A stretch of 64,000 bases of DNA from Mesorhizobium loti R88b (GCF_013170845.1 NZ_CP033367.1:1550001-1614000); one strand, 5' to 3'; numbered from the stretch's first letter, positions 8,706-17,687 are shown. Program-made: numbers and translations. Notes: a model not told the origin generated them from the sequence alone.

Positions 8706-9848
8706 TCAGGGCAACAGTCCCTCATAGCGGCCACGTGGCCGGATGATGCTGCCGCTCAGGATCTGTTCGACCATATGCGCGGCCCAGCCGACGCTGCGTC
8801 CAAGCGCGAACAGGTGGAACGGCGCATCGCGTGGCAACCCCAAGCTGCGCGTCAGCACTGCCAGGGCAAAGTCGATATTCGCTGGAGCGCCGGTCGCGGC
8901 AATGGCGGCAGTTTCCAGCGCCCGCAACGTCTCGTCGGTGTTGTCGATGGCCGCCAGAAGCGCCGTGGCCCTGGGATCGCCCTCGGGATAGAGTTGATGG
9001 CCGAAGCCAGGCAGTGGCCGGTCATGGCCGAGCCACCGCCGGATCGTGGCATCGGCGCCATGCCGCGCCGCATCCTCCGCCAGCTGCATCACGGCTTCGC
9101 CGGCGCCACCGTGTCTAGGGCCGGACAGTGTGGCCAGACCCGCCAGCAGGCAAGCGGCGGGCGAGGCACCGGTGGAGGCGGCGACGCGGGCCGCGAACGT
9201 CGATGCGTTGAGCTCGTGATCGGCGAGCAGCACAAGGGCGCGCCGGATCGCTTCGGCACCGGTATCATCGACCGACCAACCCCGAGCCAATCGCCGATGC
9301 ACGGGATCCGGTCCGGTCTCGGCACCGAGGGCACCGGCCAGCACGCCGATCGCGCGCGCGGCATCAGTGCACAGCGAGGCGGCGCTGCGTCCGAGCGAAG
9401 GCCGCGCCTGGCCGGCAAGCAAGGCGAGTTGCGCAAAGGCCGAGGCGCGGCCGACCTGGCGAGGCGCATCTGGCGACGGCGTTTCGAAGCGCACTGGTTC
9501 AGCCAAGGCCCAAAGCACAGCGGCGGTCTCTTCCAGCGTGGCATGATCGGACAGCGCAGCGGCGTCCTTGCCCCGATAGATCAGCTGGCCATGCCAGACG
9601 GTTGAGACCGAGGTGACGATCGATGGCTCGCCCCAGGCAATCGCGCTTTCGGCTATGGCCGAAGGGCTGCGTCCACGCGCCCGCCTTGTCGCAAGCGCCG
9701 CGATGTCGTCGGCGCGATATTCGCTGCGGCGCGGATCGGCCCGGTCCGGGCGCATGCCGATGCGCCCACGGCTGACATAGGCATAGAGCGTCTGCGGCCT
9801 CACCCGAAGCCTTTCCAGCGCCTCTTCCCGCGACAACCATTCCGACAT
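8706..9848 (-). CDS. Citrate-synthase-family protein with N-terminal helix-turn-helix
   Basis: About 60 residues of MerR/excisionase-like DNA-binding sequence (LSREEALERLRVRPQTLYAY, then VSRGRIGMRPD and YRADDIAAL) are fused to a citrate-synthase fold. The three catalytic positions are kept: His in GPRHGGAG near residue 246, His in GFGHQLYPEGDPRA near 284, and Asp in NIDFAL near 326. The protein has 380 residues. Such HTH-fused proteins are known as a family but their role is poorly defined. It is divergent from a second citrate-synthase gene, with 93 bases between. The fusion suggests enzyme and regulator roles in one chain, which is inference. Confidence 0.85.
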   Translation of the reverse strand: MSEWLSREEALERLRVRPQTLYAYVSRGRIGMRPDRADPRRSEYRADDIAALATRRARGRSPSAIAESAIAWGEPSIVTSVSTVWHGQLIYRGKDAAALSDHATLEETAAVLWALAEPVRFETPSPDAPRQVGRASAFAQLALLAGQARPSLGRSAASLCTDAARAIGVLAGALGAETGPDPVHRRLARGWSVDDTGAEAIRRALVLLADHELNASTFAARVAASTGASPAACLLAGLATLSGPRHGGAGEAVMQLAEDAARHGADATIRRWLGHDRPLPGFGHQLYPEGDPRATALLAAIDNTDETLRALETAAIAATGAPANIDFALAVLTRSLGLPRDAPFHLFALGRSVGWAAHMVEQILSGSIIRPRGRYEGLLP

Positions 9849-9861
9849 TTCTGACTCTGAT

Positions 9862-9886
9862 ATTGATTCTATTGATCAAGATTGAT
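9862..9886. promoter_or_regulatory. Three helically phased ATTGAT repeats
   Basis: ATTGAT occurs at 9862-9867, 9871-9876 and 9881-9886, steps of 9 and 10 bases, about one helical turn each. The middle copy overlaps the palindrome TTGATCAA. The array sits 14 bases upstream of the HTH-citrate-synthase start and between the two divergent genes. It is a candidate operator for that protein's own HTH domain. Confidence 0.4.
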
Positions 9887-9941
9887 GGTAGCGTTGCCCA
9901 GCCTTATCTCCGATCTCGAAAAGCTTCAAGGAGACAAGGCT

Positions 9942-11030
9942 ATGGCGAATGGGCTCGATGATGTGGTGGCGGCGGAAACCGTGCTGTCCGACGTGGATGG
10001 TCTGGGCGGCCGCCTGACGATCAGGGGTCATTCGCTGCCGGAGCTAGCCGGCCGATGGACCTATCCGCAGGTCGTCCGCTTGCTGCTGGACGGCTTCTTC
10101 GAGGATTTGCCTGACGACGGCGAACTGGCGGCGAAACTGGGTGAGGCACGCGTCGAGGTGTTCGATCGGCTCGCGCCTTCCCTGCCCGTGCTGGCGCCGC
10201 TCGAAATCTACAGCGCCATGCGCGCCGGCATGGCCTTGCTGCCGGATGGCGAAACGCTGAACGACGCGCTCCGGCTGATTGCGGCGCCGGCGGTGCTGAC
10301 GCCGGCCTTGCTGCGCCTGCAGCGCGGTGAGCAGCCGATCGCGCCGGACGGCGAGGTCGATCATGCCGCCGACATGCTGCGGATGCTGAAAGGCCCCGTC
10401 CCATCGCAAGCGTTGGCAAAAGCGCTCGACACCTATCTGGTGACCGTTTGCGACCATGGCCTCAACGCCTCGACCTTTGCCACCCGCGTCGTCGCCTCGA
10501 CACTGGCCGGCCTGACTTCCTCGGTACTGGCCGGGCTCGGCGCGCTCAAGGGGCCGCTGCATGGCGGCGCGCCCGGTCCGGTGATCGAGATGCTCGATGC
10601 GATCCAGGCGCATGGCGATGCGGCCGGCTGGCTGCGCGACGAGATCGCACAGGGAAGGCGCATCATGGGCTTCGGCCATCGCATCTACCGCGTGCGCGAT
10701 CCGCGCGCCGATGTGCTGAAAGCGGTGGTGCGGCAGCTCGGTGGCGAAGGCGAGACTGGCCGCCGCCTGGCCTTCGCGGAAAAGGTCGAGCAGACGGCGC
10801 TCGAAGTGCTGCGGATCGCCAAGCCGCAGCGCGCGCTGCAGACCAATGTCGAGTTCTACACCGCACTCGTGCTGGAAGCGGCGGGTTTTCCGCCGCAGGC
10901 TTTCAGCAATGTCTTTGCCGCCGGGCGCGTTGCCGGCTGGATCGCGCATGCGCGCGAGCAGCAGACGACCGGGCGGCTGATCCGTCCGCAATCGCGCTAT
11001 GTCGGCCCGGTATCGGACCTCGTCGCCTGA
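9942..11030 (+). CDS. Citrate synthase/2-methylcitrate synthase family protein
   Basis: This is a 362-residue citrate-synthase-fold protein without an added DNA-binding domain. It has the two catalytic histidine segments, GPLHGGAPG near residue 207 and GFGHRIYRVRDPRA near 244. At the third catalytic position, usually NVDFY, it reads NVEFY near residue 302, a glutamate for aspartate change. It ends in the usual GRLIRPQSRY segment. The ATG at 9942 follows AGGAGA; an upstream in-frame ATG at 9882 overlaps the putative operator. It is paired divergently with the HTH-bearing paralogue. A terminator follows at 11058-11090. Whether it makes citrate or methylcitrate, or is less active, cannot be told. 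Confidence 0.85.
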   Translation: MANGLDDVVAAETVLSDVDGLGGRLTIRGHSLPELAGRWTYPQVVRLLLDGFFEDLPDDGELAAKLGEARVEVFDRLAPSLPVLAPLEIYSAMRAGMALLPDGETLNDALRLIAAPAVLTPALLRLQRGEQPIAPDGEVDHAADMLRMLKGPVPSQALAKALDTYLVTVCDHGLNASTFATRVVASTLAGLTSSVLAGLGALKGPLHGGAPGPVIEMLDAIQAHGDAAGWLRDEIAQGRRIMGFGHRIYRVRDPRADVLKAVVRQLGGEGETGRRLAFAEKVEQTALEVLRIAKPQRALQTNVEFYTALVLEAAGFPPQAFSNVFAAGRVAGWIAHAREQQTTGRLIRPQSRYVGPVSDLVA

Positions 11031-11057
11031 AGTTCAATTCTGTTTCGAAAGACCCGA

Positions 11058-11090
11058 GGCCTCTCCGCATCGAAGCGGAAGGGCCTTTTT
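11058..11090 (+). terminator. Terminator after citrate synthase
   Basis: GGCCTCTCCGC and GCGGAAGGGCC pair around an ATCGAA loop with two central mismatches and are followed by five T. It lies 28 bases past the citrate synthase stop. Confidence 0.7.
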
Positions 11091-11156
11091 CGCGTGACCG
11101 AAATTTCATGTGATCACGCGACCGTGTTCGTGTTCTTGCCTTGGTCCGTCCTTATA

Positions 11157-11171
11157 TGCTGCACTGCAACA
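11157..11171. promoter_or_regulatory. TGC-rich site before the patatin gene, possible PhaR box
   Basis: TGCTGCACTGCAACA lies about 70 bases before the patatin start, directly after TTATA, so it would overlap a promoter. It resembles the TGC-rich sequences between phbA and phaR in this window. Confidence 0.4.
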
Positions 11172-11239
11172 TAAGTCGCCGGCAACTGCATCCTTCAATG
11201 ACGTGGGGGCAGGTTGGCGCATCAGATGACAGGAACGCC

Positions 11240-12370
11240 ATGACCAAGAACGGTAAGGCGGAGGAAAAGAAGAAGATCAACATCGCGCTTCAGGGCGGCG
11301 GCTCGCACGGCGCTTTTTCCTGGGGCGTGCTCGACCGCCTGCTGGAGGACGGCAGGCTGGAGATATCGGCCGTCTCCGGCACCAGCGCCGGCGCCATGAA
11401 CGCGGTGGCGCTGGCCGACGGATATGTGCGCGGCGGGGTCGAGGGTGCGCGCAAGAAGCTCGATGATTTCTGGCGTGCCGTGGCGGCGAAAGGCCGGTTC
11501 AGCCCGGTGCAGCGCATGCCGTGGGATGTTGCCTGGGGCAACTGGTCGATCGAGAACACGCCGGGCTACGTCGTCTTCGACACCATGTCGCGGGTGTTTT
11601 CGCCCTATGTCGCCAATCCGCTCGGCCTTAATCCGCTGCGCGACGTGGTGCAGCAGGAGATCGATTTCAAAAATGTCCGCGCTTGCAAGTCGATGGAACT
11701 GTTCATTTCGGCGACCAATGTCGAGACTGGACAGCTGCGGGTGTTTTCCGATGGCGAGATCGACCTCGACACGGTGATGGCCTCGGCCTGTCTGCCGCAA
11801 CTGTTCCGCGCCGTCGAGATCAAGGGCGTGCCCTATTGGGATGGCGGCTATGGCGGCAATCCGGCGCTGTTCCCATTCTTCAAGACGGCGGCAACCGAGG
11901 ACGTGCTGCTGGTGCAGATCAATCCGGTGGTGCGCGAAGGCACGCCGAGAAGCGCCAACGAGATACAGAACCGCATCGACGAGATCACCTTCAATGCCGG
12001 GCTGCTGAGCGAATTCCGCTCCATCGCCTTCGTCAAGGAACTGATCGCCGCCGGCCGCTTGCCGCGTGGCGAATATCGCGACATCCGCATGCACCGCATC
12101 GATGCCGACGAGGCGTTCAAGGACCTGTCGGCATCGTCCAAGGTCAATGCCGAATGGGCGTTCCTGAGCTATCTCAGAGATCTCGGCCGCACCGCTGCCA
12201 GCGACTGGTTGGAGGAGAATTACGAAGCTGTCGGCAAACGGGCCACGCTCGATCTCTCCGGTGAACTCGATGACGGCTACAAGCCGCTGCGCGGTCCAGC
12301 GCCCGGCCGCCGGGTGAAGGAGTTTCTTGCCGCTCGCAAGAACCCCGAAGCCGAACGCCGCCGGGCCTGA
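11240..12370 (+). CDS. Patatin-like phospholipase
   Basis: This 376-residue protein has a patatin-type serine hydrolase fold and probably cleaves acyl esters. It shows the oxyanion-hole glycines ALQGGGSHGAF near residue 18, the nucleophile in AVSGTSAGAM near residue 47 and the partner aspartate in DGGYGGNP near residue 200, so the Ser-Asp dyad is complete. No signal peptide is visible, so it should be cytoplasmic. The ATG at 11240 begins MTKNGKAEEKKK; the longer frame from 11141 runs through the promoter-like DNA. A TGC-rich site upstream hints at PhaR control, and patatin-like proteins have been linked to PHB granules in other bacteria. That link is tentative here. Confidence 0.88.
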   Translation: MTKNGKAEEKKKINIALQGGGSHGAFSWGVLDRLLEDGRLEISAVSGTSAGAMNAVALADGYVRGGVEGARKKLDDFWRAVAAKGRFSPVQRMPWDVAWGNWSIENTPGYVVFDTMSRVFSPYVANPLGLNPLRDVVQQEIDFKNVRACKSMELFISATNVETGQLRVFSDGEIDLDTVMASACLPQLFRAVEIKGVPYWDGGYGGNPALFPFFKTAATEDVLLVQINPVVREGTPRSANEIQNRIDEITFNAGLLSEFRSIAFVKELIAAGRLPRGEYRDIRMHRIDADEAFKDLSASSKVNAEWAFLSYLRDLGRTAASDWLEENYEAVGKRATLDLSGELDDGYKPLRGPAPGRRVKEFLAARKNPEAERRRA

Positions 12371-13259
12371 GCCTGTCAGATGCCGAAGGAGCGATAGCCG
12401 ATCCGCATCAGGCCGCCTGGCTATCCCTGGATCGATCAAGACCATCAGCGAGGTCTTTCGGAAATCCGAGTAATGCCCAGGGCGATCCGGCAAAGCGACA
12501 ACCTTCGCGTGTGGAGGACGCTTCATCATGCTGACGCCTGCTGCCACCAACATTCGGGCGGTGCCGTGCGCCGTGGTTGCGTATTGCCGCACAATGGCGA
12601 GCGGAACGATCGACGCCACTCCTGAAAATGGAACGGAAAATAGTCCGGGTTTTCGCGGTCGCACCGTGCTCGTGCCACGCCGCGATCCGGTGGGCCATGC
12701 CGACCCTAGACGTTCCGGTGCCACCGATGCTGACGTTCTCGACGCCGGGCTCCATGTCGAAGAGCCGGCCTCGGGCAATCCTCGCCAGATTGGCGTAGCG
12801 TGCAATTTTCCGAGCAATTCCAATGCATTGGTCAAGTGCCGCGTTGCCGTGGTTTGATGCCATTCTCTGCCAGCAAATAGTCTGGCTCGTCGGTCAAAAT
12901 CCGCATCCAGATCTGAAATCCCGTGCACGTTGGCTGCAGCATCTCCGGGAGCGCTATGCAGCCTGTCGGTAATGACAGATCGGTCATCCGGGACTGGCCA
13001 TGTGAGGCGGATCATGAGCCGGCTGCGAACTCGCTCCGCAGGTATTTTAGCATGTCGAAAGCAGTTTAGCGGCGGCCACACTCTGCCCGACACCGCAATG
13101 CTGCTGCAACTTTCGGACTATATTGCGGTGCAACTTTGATGTAGAAGCGCCCTCGCCCATCACGGCAATTTGAACACGGTCAGGCGCGCACCCATATCGG
13201 CGACGCGCCCGCGTCATCAAGGCGCGGTGCTGGCCGAACCCGCAACGGAAAAAACGACG
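12371..13259. other. Stretch without a recognisable gene
   Basis: Nearly 900 bases lie between the patatin stop and the RND adaptor start. Open frames exist on both strands, the longest 151 residues on the minus strand at 12408-12863, but none has a good ribosome site, a known domain or balanced composition. The stretch may be a decayed gene. Its right end carries the TGC-rich promoter-like DNA at 13095-13134. Confidence 0.55.
13095..13134. promoter_or_regulatory. Two TGCAACTTT direct repeats upstream of the RND genes
   Basis: GCAATGCTGCTGCAAC (13095-13110) and TTGCGGTGCAAC (13123-13134) each run into CTTT, giving two TGCAACTTT copies about 25 bases apart. They lie about 125 bases before the adaptor start and share the TGC-rich character of the phaR and patatin sites. 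A regulatory role is inferred from position only. Confidence 0.3.
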
Positions 13260-14435
13260 ATGCCGAGAATCAGGTTTCACAAGCTTGCAGCCATTGTTGT
13301 GCTCATTGGCTTCGCGGCCTGGATGGGGACAGGTGAGTTCTCGTCGGTCGGCAGCTTAGCGGCCAACAAGGCCAAGGCGGCCGAGGTCGAGCAGGGCAAG
13401 ACGCCGGATGCGAGCAAGCCGAAGGCCGCTGAAGCCGAGCCGAAGGCGCCGTTGCGCACCGTCGCGGTGGTGACGCCGCCACGCAAGACCTATGCGCGCG
13501 CCATCCGCATCTCCGGGCTGACCGAGGCCGACAAGCGCGCCGTGCTTGCCACCCGCGTCGCCGGCGTCATCGAAAAGCTGCCGGTCAAGCAAGGCGATCA
13601 CGTCAAGACCGGCGATCTGGTGCTGATGCTGGCCGCCGAGGAAAAGATCTCGATGCGCGACAATGCCAGGCAGCTTGTCGCGCAACGGCAAGCCGAGCTG
13701 GACGCGTCCCTGCGGCTGATGAAGACTGGCAATTTGCCCAAGCTGCAGCTCGACACCGCCCGCTCCAATCTGACCCTGGCGCAATCGCAGCTGGATACCG
13801 CGCAGGCCGAGCTTGACCGCAACGAAGTGAAGGCGCCCTTCGATGGCGTCATCGATCGCGTGCCGGTGGAACTCGGCAGTTCGGTGATGCAGGGCGGCGA
13901 GGTGGCGACCATCCTCAAGCTCGATCCGGTGATTGCGCGCGGCGAGATCAGCGAGCGCGACCTCGGCTATCTCAAGATCGGCGACAAGGCCAATGTGCGG
14001 CTGGTCAGCGGCCAGACCGTCGAAGGCACGGTGCGCTATATCAGCCGCGACGCATCGTCGGCGACCCGCACCTTCCGCGTCGAGGTTGCCATTCCCAATG
14101 GCGACGGCTCCGTGCCGGCCGGCATGACGGCGGAAATCCAGCTCAGCGCATTGCCGACCGACGCGGTCCTGCTGCCGCGTTCGGTGGTGACGCTGGGCGA
14201 CAAGGGCGATCTCGGCATCCGCGCCGTCGGCAAGGACAACAAGGTGGCGTTCTTCCCGATCGATCTGGTCGATGACACGCCGACCGGCCTCGTGCTTGGC
14301 GGCATCCCGGCCGACGCGCGCATCATCGTTGCCGGCCAGGAGCTGGTGAAGGAAGGCGATGAGGTCAAGCCGGTCGAAGCCGACCAGGCGACCATCAACA
14401 AGCTGATCGGCGAAGCCACCGGCGGGACGCAGTAG
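13260..14435 (+). CDS. RND efflux pump periplasmic adaptor subunit
   Basis: This membrane-fusion protein of the HlyD/AcrA type bridges an inner-membrane RND pump to the outer membrane. It has an N-terminal signal-anchor (FHKLAAIVVLIGFAAWMG). The lipoyl/barrel halves follow as VAGVIEKLPVKQGDHVKTGD and KAPFDGVIDRVPVELGSSV, flanking a helical hairpin with the repeat ARSNLTLAQSQLDTAQAELD. A beta-barrel region and the membrane-proximal domain complete it, for 391 residues in all. The first in-frame ATG at 13170 would add an arginine-rich leader, so I chose 13260. The pump gene follows 81 bases downstream; no outer-membrane channel gene is adjacent. Confidence 0.88.
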   Translation: MPRIRFHKLAAIVVLIGFAAWMGTGEFSSVGSLAANKAKAAEVEQGKTPDASKPKAAEAEPKAPLRTVAVVTPPRKTYARAIRISGLTEADKRAVLATRVAGVIEKLPVKQGDHVKTGDLVLMLAAEEKISMRDNARQLVAQRQAELDASLRLMKTGNLPKLQLDTARSNLTLAQSQLDTAQAELDRNEVKAPFDGVIDRVPVELGSSVMQGGEVATILKLDPVIARGEISERDLGYLKIGDKANVRLVSGQTVEGTVRYISRDASSATRTFRVEVAIPNGDGSVPAGMTAEIQLSALPTDAVLLPRSVVTLGDKGDLGIRAVGKDNKVAFFPIDLVDDTPTGLVLGGIPADARIIVAGQELVKEGDEVKPVEADQATINKLIGEATGGTQ

Positions 14436-14516
14436 CGCTGGCCACGGCGGCGGGTACTCCGGGCGGGGTCAATCGGCTGCGACGCAGCTCCTGAAATTCA
14501 ACGACAGGCGTTAGCC

Positions 14517-17500
14517 ATGGATATCGTCAAACTCGCGATCAACAACGCCCGCCTGACCATCTCGGTCCTGGTCTTCCTGCTGATTGCAGGCTGGGTCGCC
14601 TATCAGTCGACGCCGAAGGAAGCGGAACCCGACGTTCCGATTCCGATGATGTATGTCAGCCTGATCTATCAAGGCATTTCGCCTGAAGATTCCGAGCGCC
14701 TTCTGCTGCGGCCGATGGAAAGCAAGCTGAAGAGCCTCAAAGGCCTCAAGGAAATGCGCTCGGCCGCCTTCCAGGGCGGCGGTTATGTGCTGGTCGAGTT
14801 CCAGCCGCAGACGAACCTGGCGACGGCGCTGCAGGACACGCGCTCCAAGGTGCAGGATGGCAAGGCCGACCTGCCGCAGGCGGCCGAGGAGCCTGTCGTC
14901 ACCGAGGTCAACATTTCCGAATTCCCGGTGCTCGTCGTCACTCTGTCCGGCGAACTGCCCGAACGCGTGCTGGCCGCCGCGGCGCGCGAACTGCGCGACC
15001 GCATTGAGGAGGTGCCGGGCGTTCTCGAAGGTTCGCTGCAGGGCTCGCGCGACGATCTGGTCGAAGTTGTCATCGATCCGATGAAGCTGTCTTCCTACGG
15101 CTTGCAGCTCGATCAGCTGATCGGCGCCGTCGGCGCTTCCAACAGCCTTGTCGCCGCAGGCAACATCGAAGGCTCGGAAGGCAAATACGCCGTCAAGGTG
15201 CCATCACTGATCGAGACGCCGGAGGATGTGGCGGCGCTGCCGGTGGTGGCCGGCCCCAATGCCGTGGTGCAGGCCAAGGACATCGCGACGATCCGCTCGA
15301 CCTTCGCCGACGCCACGACGATCACGCGCCTCAACGGCAAGCCGGCCATCGCCATCGAGGTCAAGAAGCGCATCGGCGCCAATCTGATCGACACGCTGAC
15401 CAAGGTGCGGGCAGTGTCCGACGGCTTCGTCAAGACGATGCCCGAGGGGATGCACGTCACCTACACGCAGGACAAGTCGGTCTTCGTCAACCAGCTGCTT
15501 GGCGACCTGCAGAACCATGTGATGATCGCCGTCATCCTGGTGTTCATCGTCATCCTCTACGCGCTGTCCGGCCGTGCCTCGCTGCTTATTGGTCTCGCCA
15601 TTCCGTCATCCTTCCTGATCGGAATATTGTTGCTGGCGATGATGGGCTACACGATCAACATGATCGTGCTGTTCAGCCTCATCCTGGCGGTCGGCATGTT
15701 GGTCGACGACGCCATCATCGTCACCGAATTCGCCGAACGGCGCATGAGCGAGGGCATGCCGAAGCAGGAAGCCTTCGCGCTCGCCGCCAAGCGCATGGCC
15801 GGTCCGGTCATCGCCGCGACGATGACGCGCATCGCGGCGTTTTCGCCGCTGCTGTTCTGGCCCGGCATCATCGGCGACTTCATGAAGTACATGCCGATCA
15901 CGCTGATCGTGACGCTGTCTGCGTCGATGCTTTATGCGCTGGTCTTCGCGCCGACGCTGGGCGCGATCTTCGCCAAGGCACCGGAGCATCACGAGAATGA
16001 CAATCGCGACGGCTGGTACATGGCCGTCGTCAAGCAGGCGGTGCGCTTCCCCATCACCGTGCTGGTGCTCACCGTCGTGCTGCTGGCCGGCATCTTCGTC
16101 GGCTATTCGAAATATGGCGCCGGCGTCGAGTTCTTCCCGAGCGTGGAGCCGGATTACGGCCTGCTCTATGTGCATGCCCGCGGCAACCTCTCGCTGGCCG
16201 AAATGGATACCGCGACCAAGATCGCCGAAAACCGGCTGCTCGGCTGGCCCGGCGTGAAGTCGGTCTATACCCGTGTCGGCAAGTCCGACGGCGGCGGGCA
16301 GGATGTGCCCGAAGACGTTGTCGGCGTTATCCAGTACGAATTCATCGACTGGCGCGAGCGCAAATCGGCGAACGATATCCTGAACGATCTGCGTGGCGTC
16401 ATGGCCGGCATTCCCGGCGTCGATGTCGAGGTGCGCGTGCCGGAAGCCGGCCCGCCGACCGGCAAGCCGATCCAGATCAGGCTTTCGGCAGTCGATCCCA
16501 AGGGATTGGACGAGAAGGCGCGTGCGGTGGCAGCGCGCATCGCCAAGGTGCCCGGCGTCATCGATATCTCCGACGGCCTGCCGCCGCCCGGTGTCGACTG
16601 GGCGATCGAGGTCGACCGTGCCAAGGCAGCGCAATACGGCATCAGCCCGACCGCCGTCGGGACGGTGGTGCAACTCGTCACCAATGGTCTGAAGCTCTCG
16701 GAATACCGGCCTGCCGGCGCCGACAAGGCGGTCGACATTCGGCTGCGCCTGCCGGAGGACCGGCGTACGCTGTCGACGCTTGACGAACTCAGGGTGCAGA
16801 CCTCGCAAGGATCGGTACCGATCTCGAACTTCGTCGTGCGTAAGGCGAAGCCGAGCGTCGGCATCCTCAACCGTATCGACGGTGCCCGCACCGTGGTGGT
16901 GCAGGCCAACGTTGCCGCCGGCGCCCAGGTGGCGGCCGTCCAGCAGGAGGTTACGCAGGCCGTCACCGACATGAATCTCGGCAGCGGCATCCGCTGGAAG
17001 CTCGCCGGCTCGAACGAGGACAGCGCCGAAGCCAGCGCCTTCCTCAGCAAGGCCTTCGGTGCGGCGATTTTCCTGATCTTCCTGGTGCTGCTGGCGCAGT
17101 TCAACAAGTTCACCAGTGTCTGGCTGGTGCTGTCCTGCGTGGTCATGGCGACGATCGGCGTCTTCCTCGGGCTGCTGATAACAGGCGAGACGTTCGGCAT
17201 CGTCATGTCGGGCATCGGCGTCATCGCGCTGGCCGGCGTGGTGGTCAACAACAACATCGTGCTGATCGACACCTATGACCGACTGCGTGAAGAAGGCTGG
17301 GACAAGATGGAGGCTGTGCTGCAGACCTGCCGCGAGCGCGCGCGGCCGGTGGTGCTGACGGCGGTGTCGGCCATCCTCGGCGTGCTGCCGATCGCCTTCG
17401 GCCTTGGCCTGGAAATCTTCCATCACGAGACGACGATCAATGCGCCGTCGACGCAATGGTGGATTTCGCTGTCCTCGGCGATCGTCTTCGGCCTGTCCTT

Positions 17501-17687
17501 CGCCACCGTACTGACACTGGTGGTGACGCCATCGATGCTGATGGTGTTTACCCGCGCCAAGATCAAGCCCGGCGCGCGGCGCGGTCTGTTCAGCCGGCTG
17601 TTCCGGCGCGGCAAGGGCGAGATCTCGTCGGATGCGCCGACGGTGAACGCCGAACCGGCGATCGCCTTCCCGAAAGCCGCCGAATAG
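14517..17687 (+). CDS. RND-family efflux transporter permease
   Basis: This 1056-residue inner-membrane pump of the hydrophobe/amphiphile efflux family uses the proton gradient to expel compounds. The usual twofold plan is seen: first helix near residues 12-30, a large periplasmic loop, helices from about 335, a second loop, and a final helix block from about 845. The AcrB aspartate pair is present in GMLVDDAIIVTE near residue 395. The AcrB proton-relay lysine region reads GVVVNNNIVLIDTY near residue 908, so Asn appears to stand in for Lys. It ends in a basic cytoplasmic tail. It forms an operon with the adaptor and is followed by a strong terminator. Substrate unknown. Confidence 0.9.
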   Translation: MDIVKLAINNARLTISVLVFLLIAGWVAYQSTPKEAEPDVPIPMMYVSLIYQGISPEDSERLLLRPMESKLKSLKGLKEMRSAAFQGGGYVLVEFQPQTNLATALQDTRSKVQDGKADLPQAAEEPVVTEVNISEFPVLVVTLSGELPERVLAAAARELRDRIEEVPGVLEGSLQGSRDDLVEVVIDPMKLSSYGLQLDQLIGAVGASNSLVAAGNIEGSEGKYAVKVPSLIETPEDVAALPVVAGPNAVVQAKDIATIRSTFADATTITRLNGKPAIAIEVKKRIGANLIDTLTKVRAVSDGFVKTMPEGMHVTYTQDKSVFVNQLLGDLQNHVMIAVILVFIVILYALSGRASLLIGLAIPSSFLIGILLLAMMGYTINMIVLFSLILAVGMLVDDAIIVTEFAERRMSEGMPKQEAFALAAKRMAGPVIAATMTRIAAFSPLLFWPGIIGDFMKYMPITLIVTLSASMLYALVFAPTLGAIFAKAPEHHENDNRDGWYMAVVKQAVRFPITVLVLTVVLLAGIFVGYSKYGAGVEFFPSVEPDYGLLYVHARGNLSLAEMDTATKIAENRLLGWPGVKSVYTRVGKSDGGGQDVPEDVVGVIQYEFIDWRERKSANDILNDLRGVMAGIPGVDVEVRVPEAGPPTGKPIQIRLSAVDPKGLDEKARAVAARIAKVPGVIDISDGLPPPGVDWAIEVDRAKAAQYGISPTAVGTVVQLVTNGLKLSEYRPAGADKAVDIRLRLPEDRRTLSTLDELRVQTSQGSVPISNFVVRKAKPSVGILNRIDGARTVVVQANVAAGAQVAAVQQEVTQAVTDMNLGSGIRWKLAGSNEDSAEASAFLSKAFGAAIFLIFLVLLAQFNKFTSVWLVLSCVVMATIGVFLGLLITGETFGIVMSGIGVIALAGVVVNNNIVLIDTYDRLREEGWDKMEAVLQTCRERARPVVLTAVSAILGVLPIAFGLGLEIFHHETTINAPSTQWWISLSSAIVFGLSFATVLTLVVTPSMLMVFTRAKIKPGARRGLFSRLFRRGKGEISSDAPTVNAEPAIAFPKAAE

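Noticed and set aside
12408..12863. A 151-codon frame on the minus strand
   Set aside because: No ribosome site, no domain and Arg/Ser-rich composition; mentioned only as a possible relic.
11222..13093. A 623-codon open frame on the minus strand
   Set aside because: It is antisense to the patatin gene, which has an intact catalytic dyad, and its composition is that of a shadow frame.
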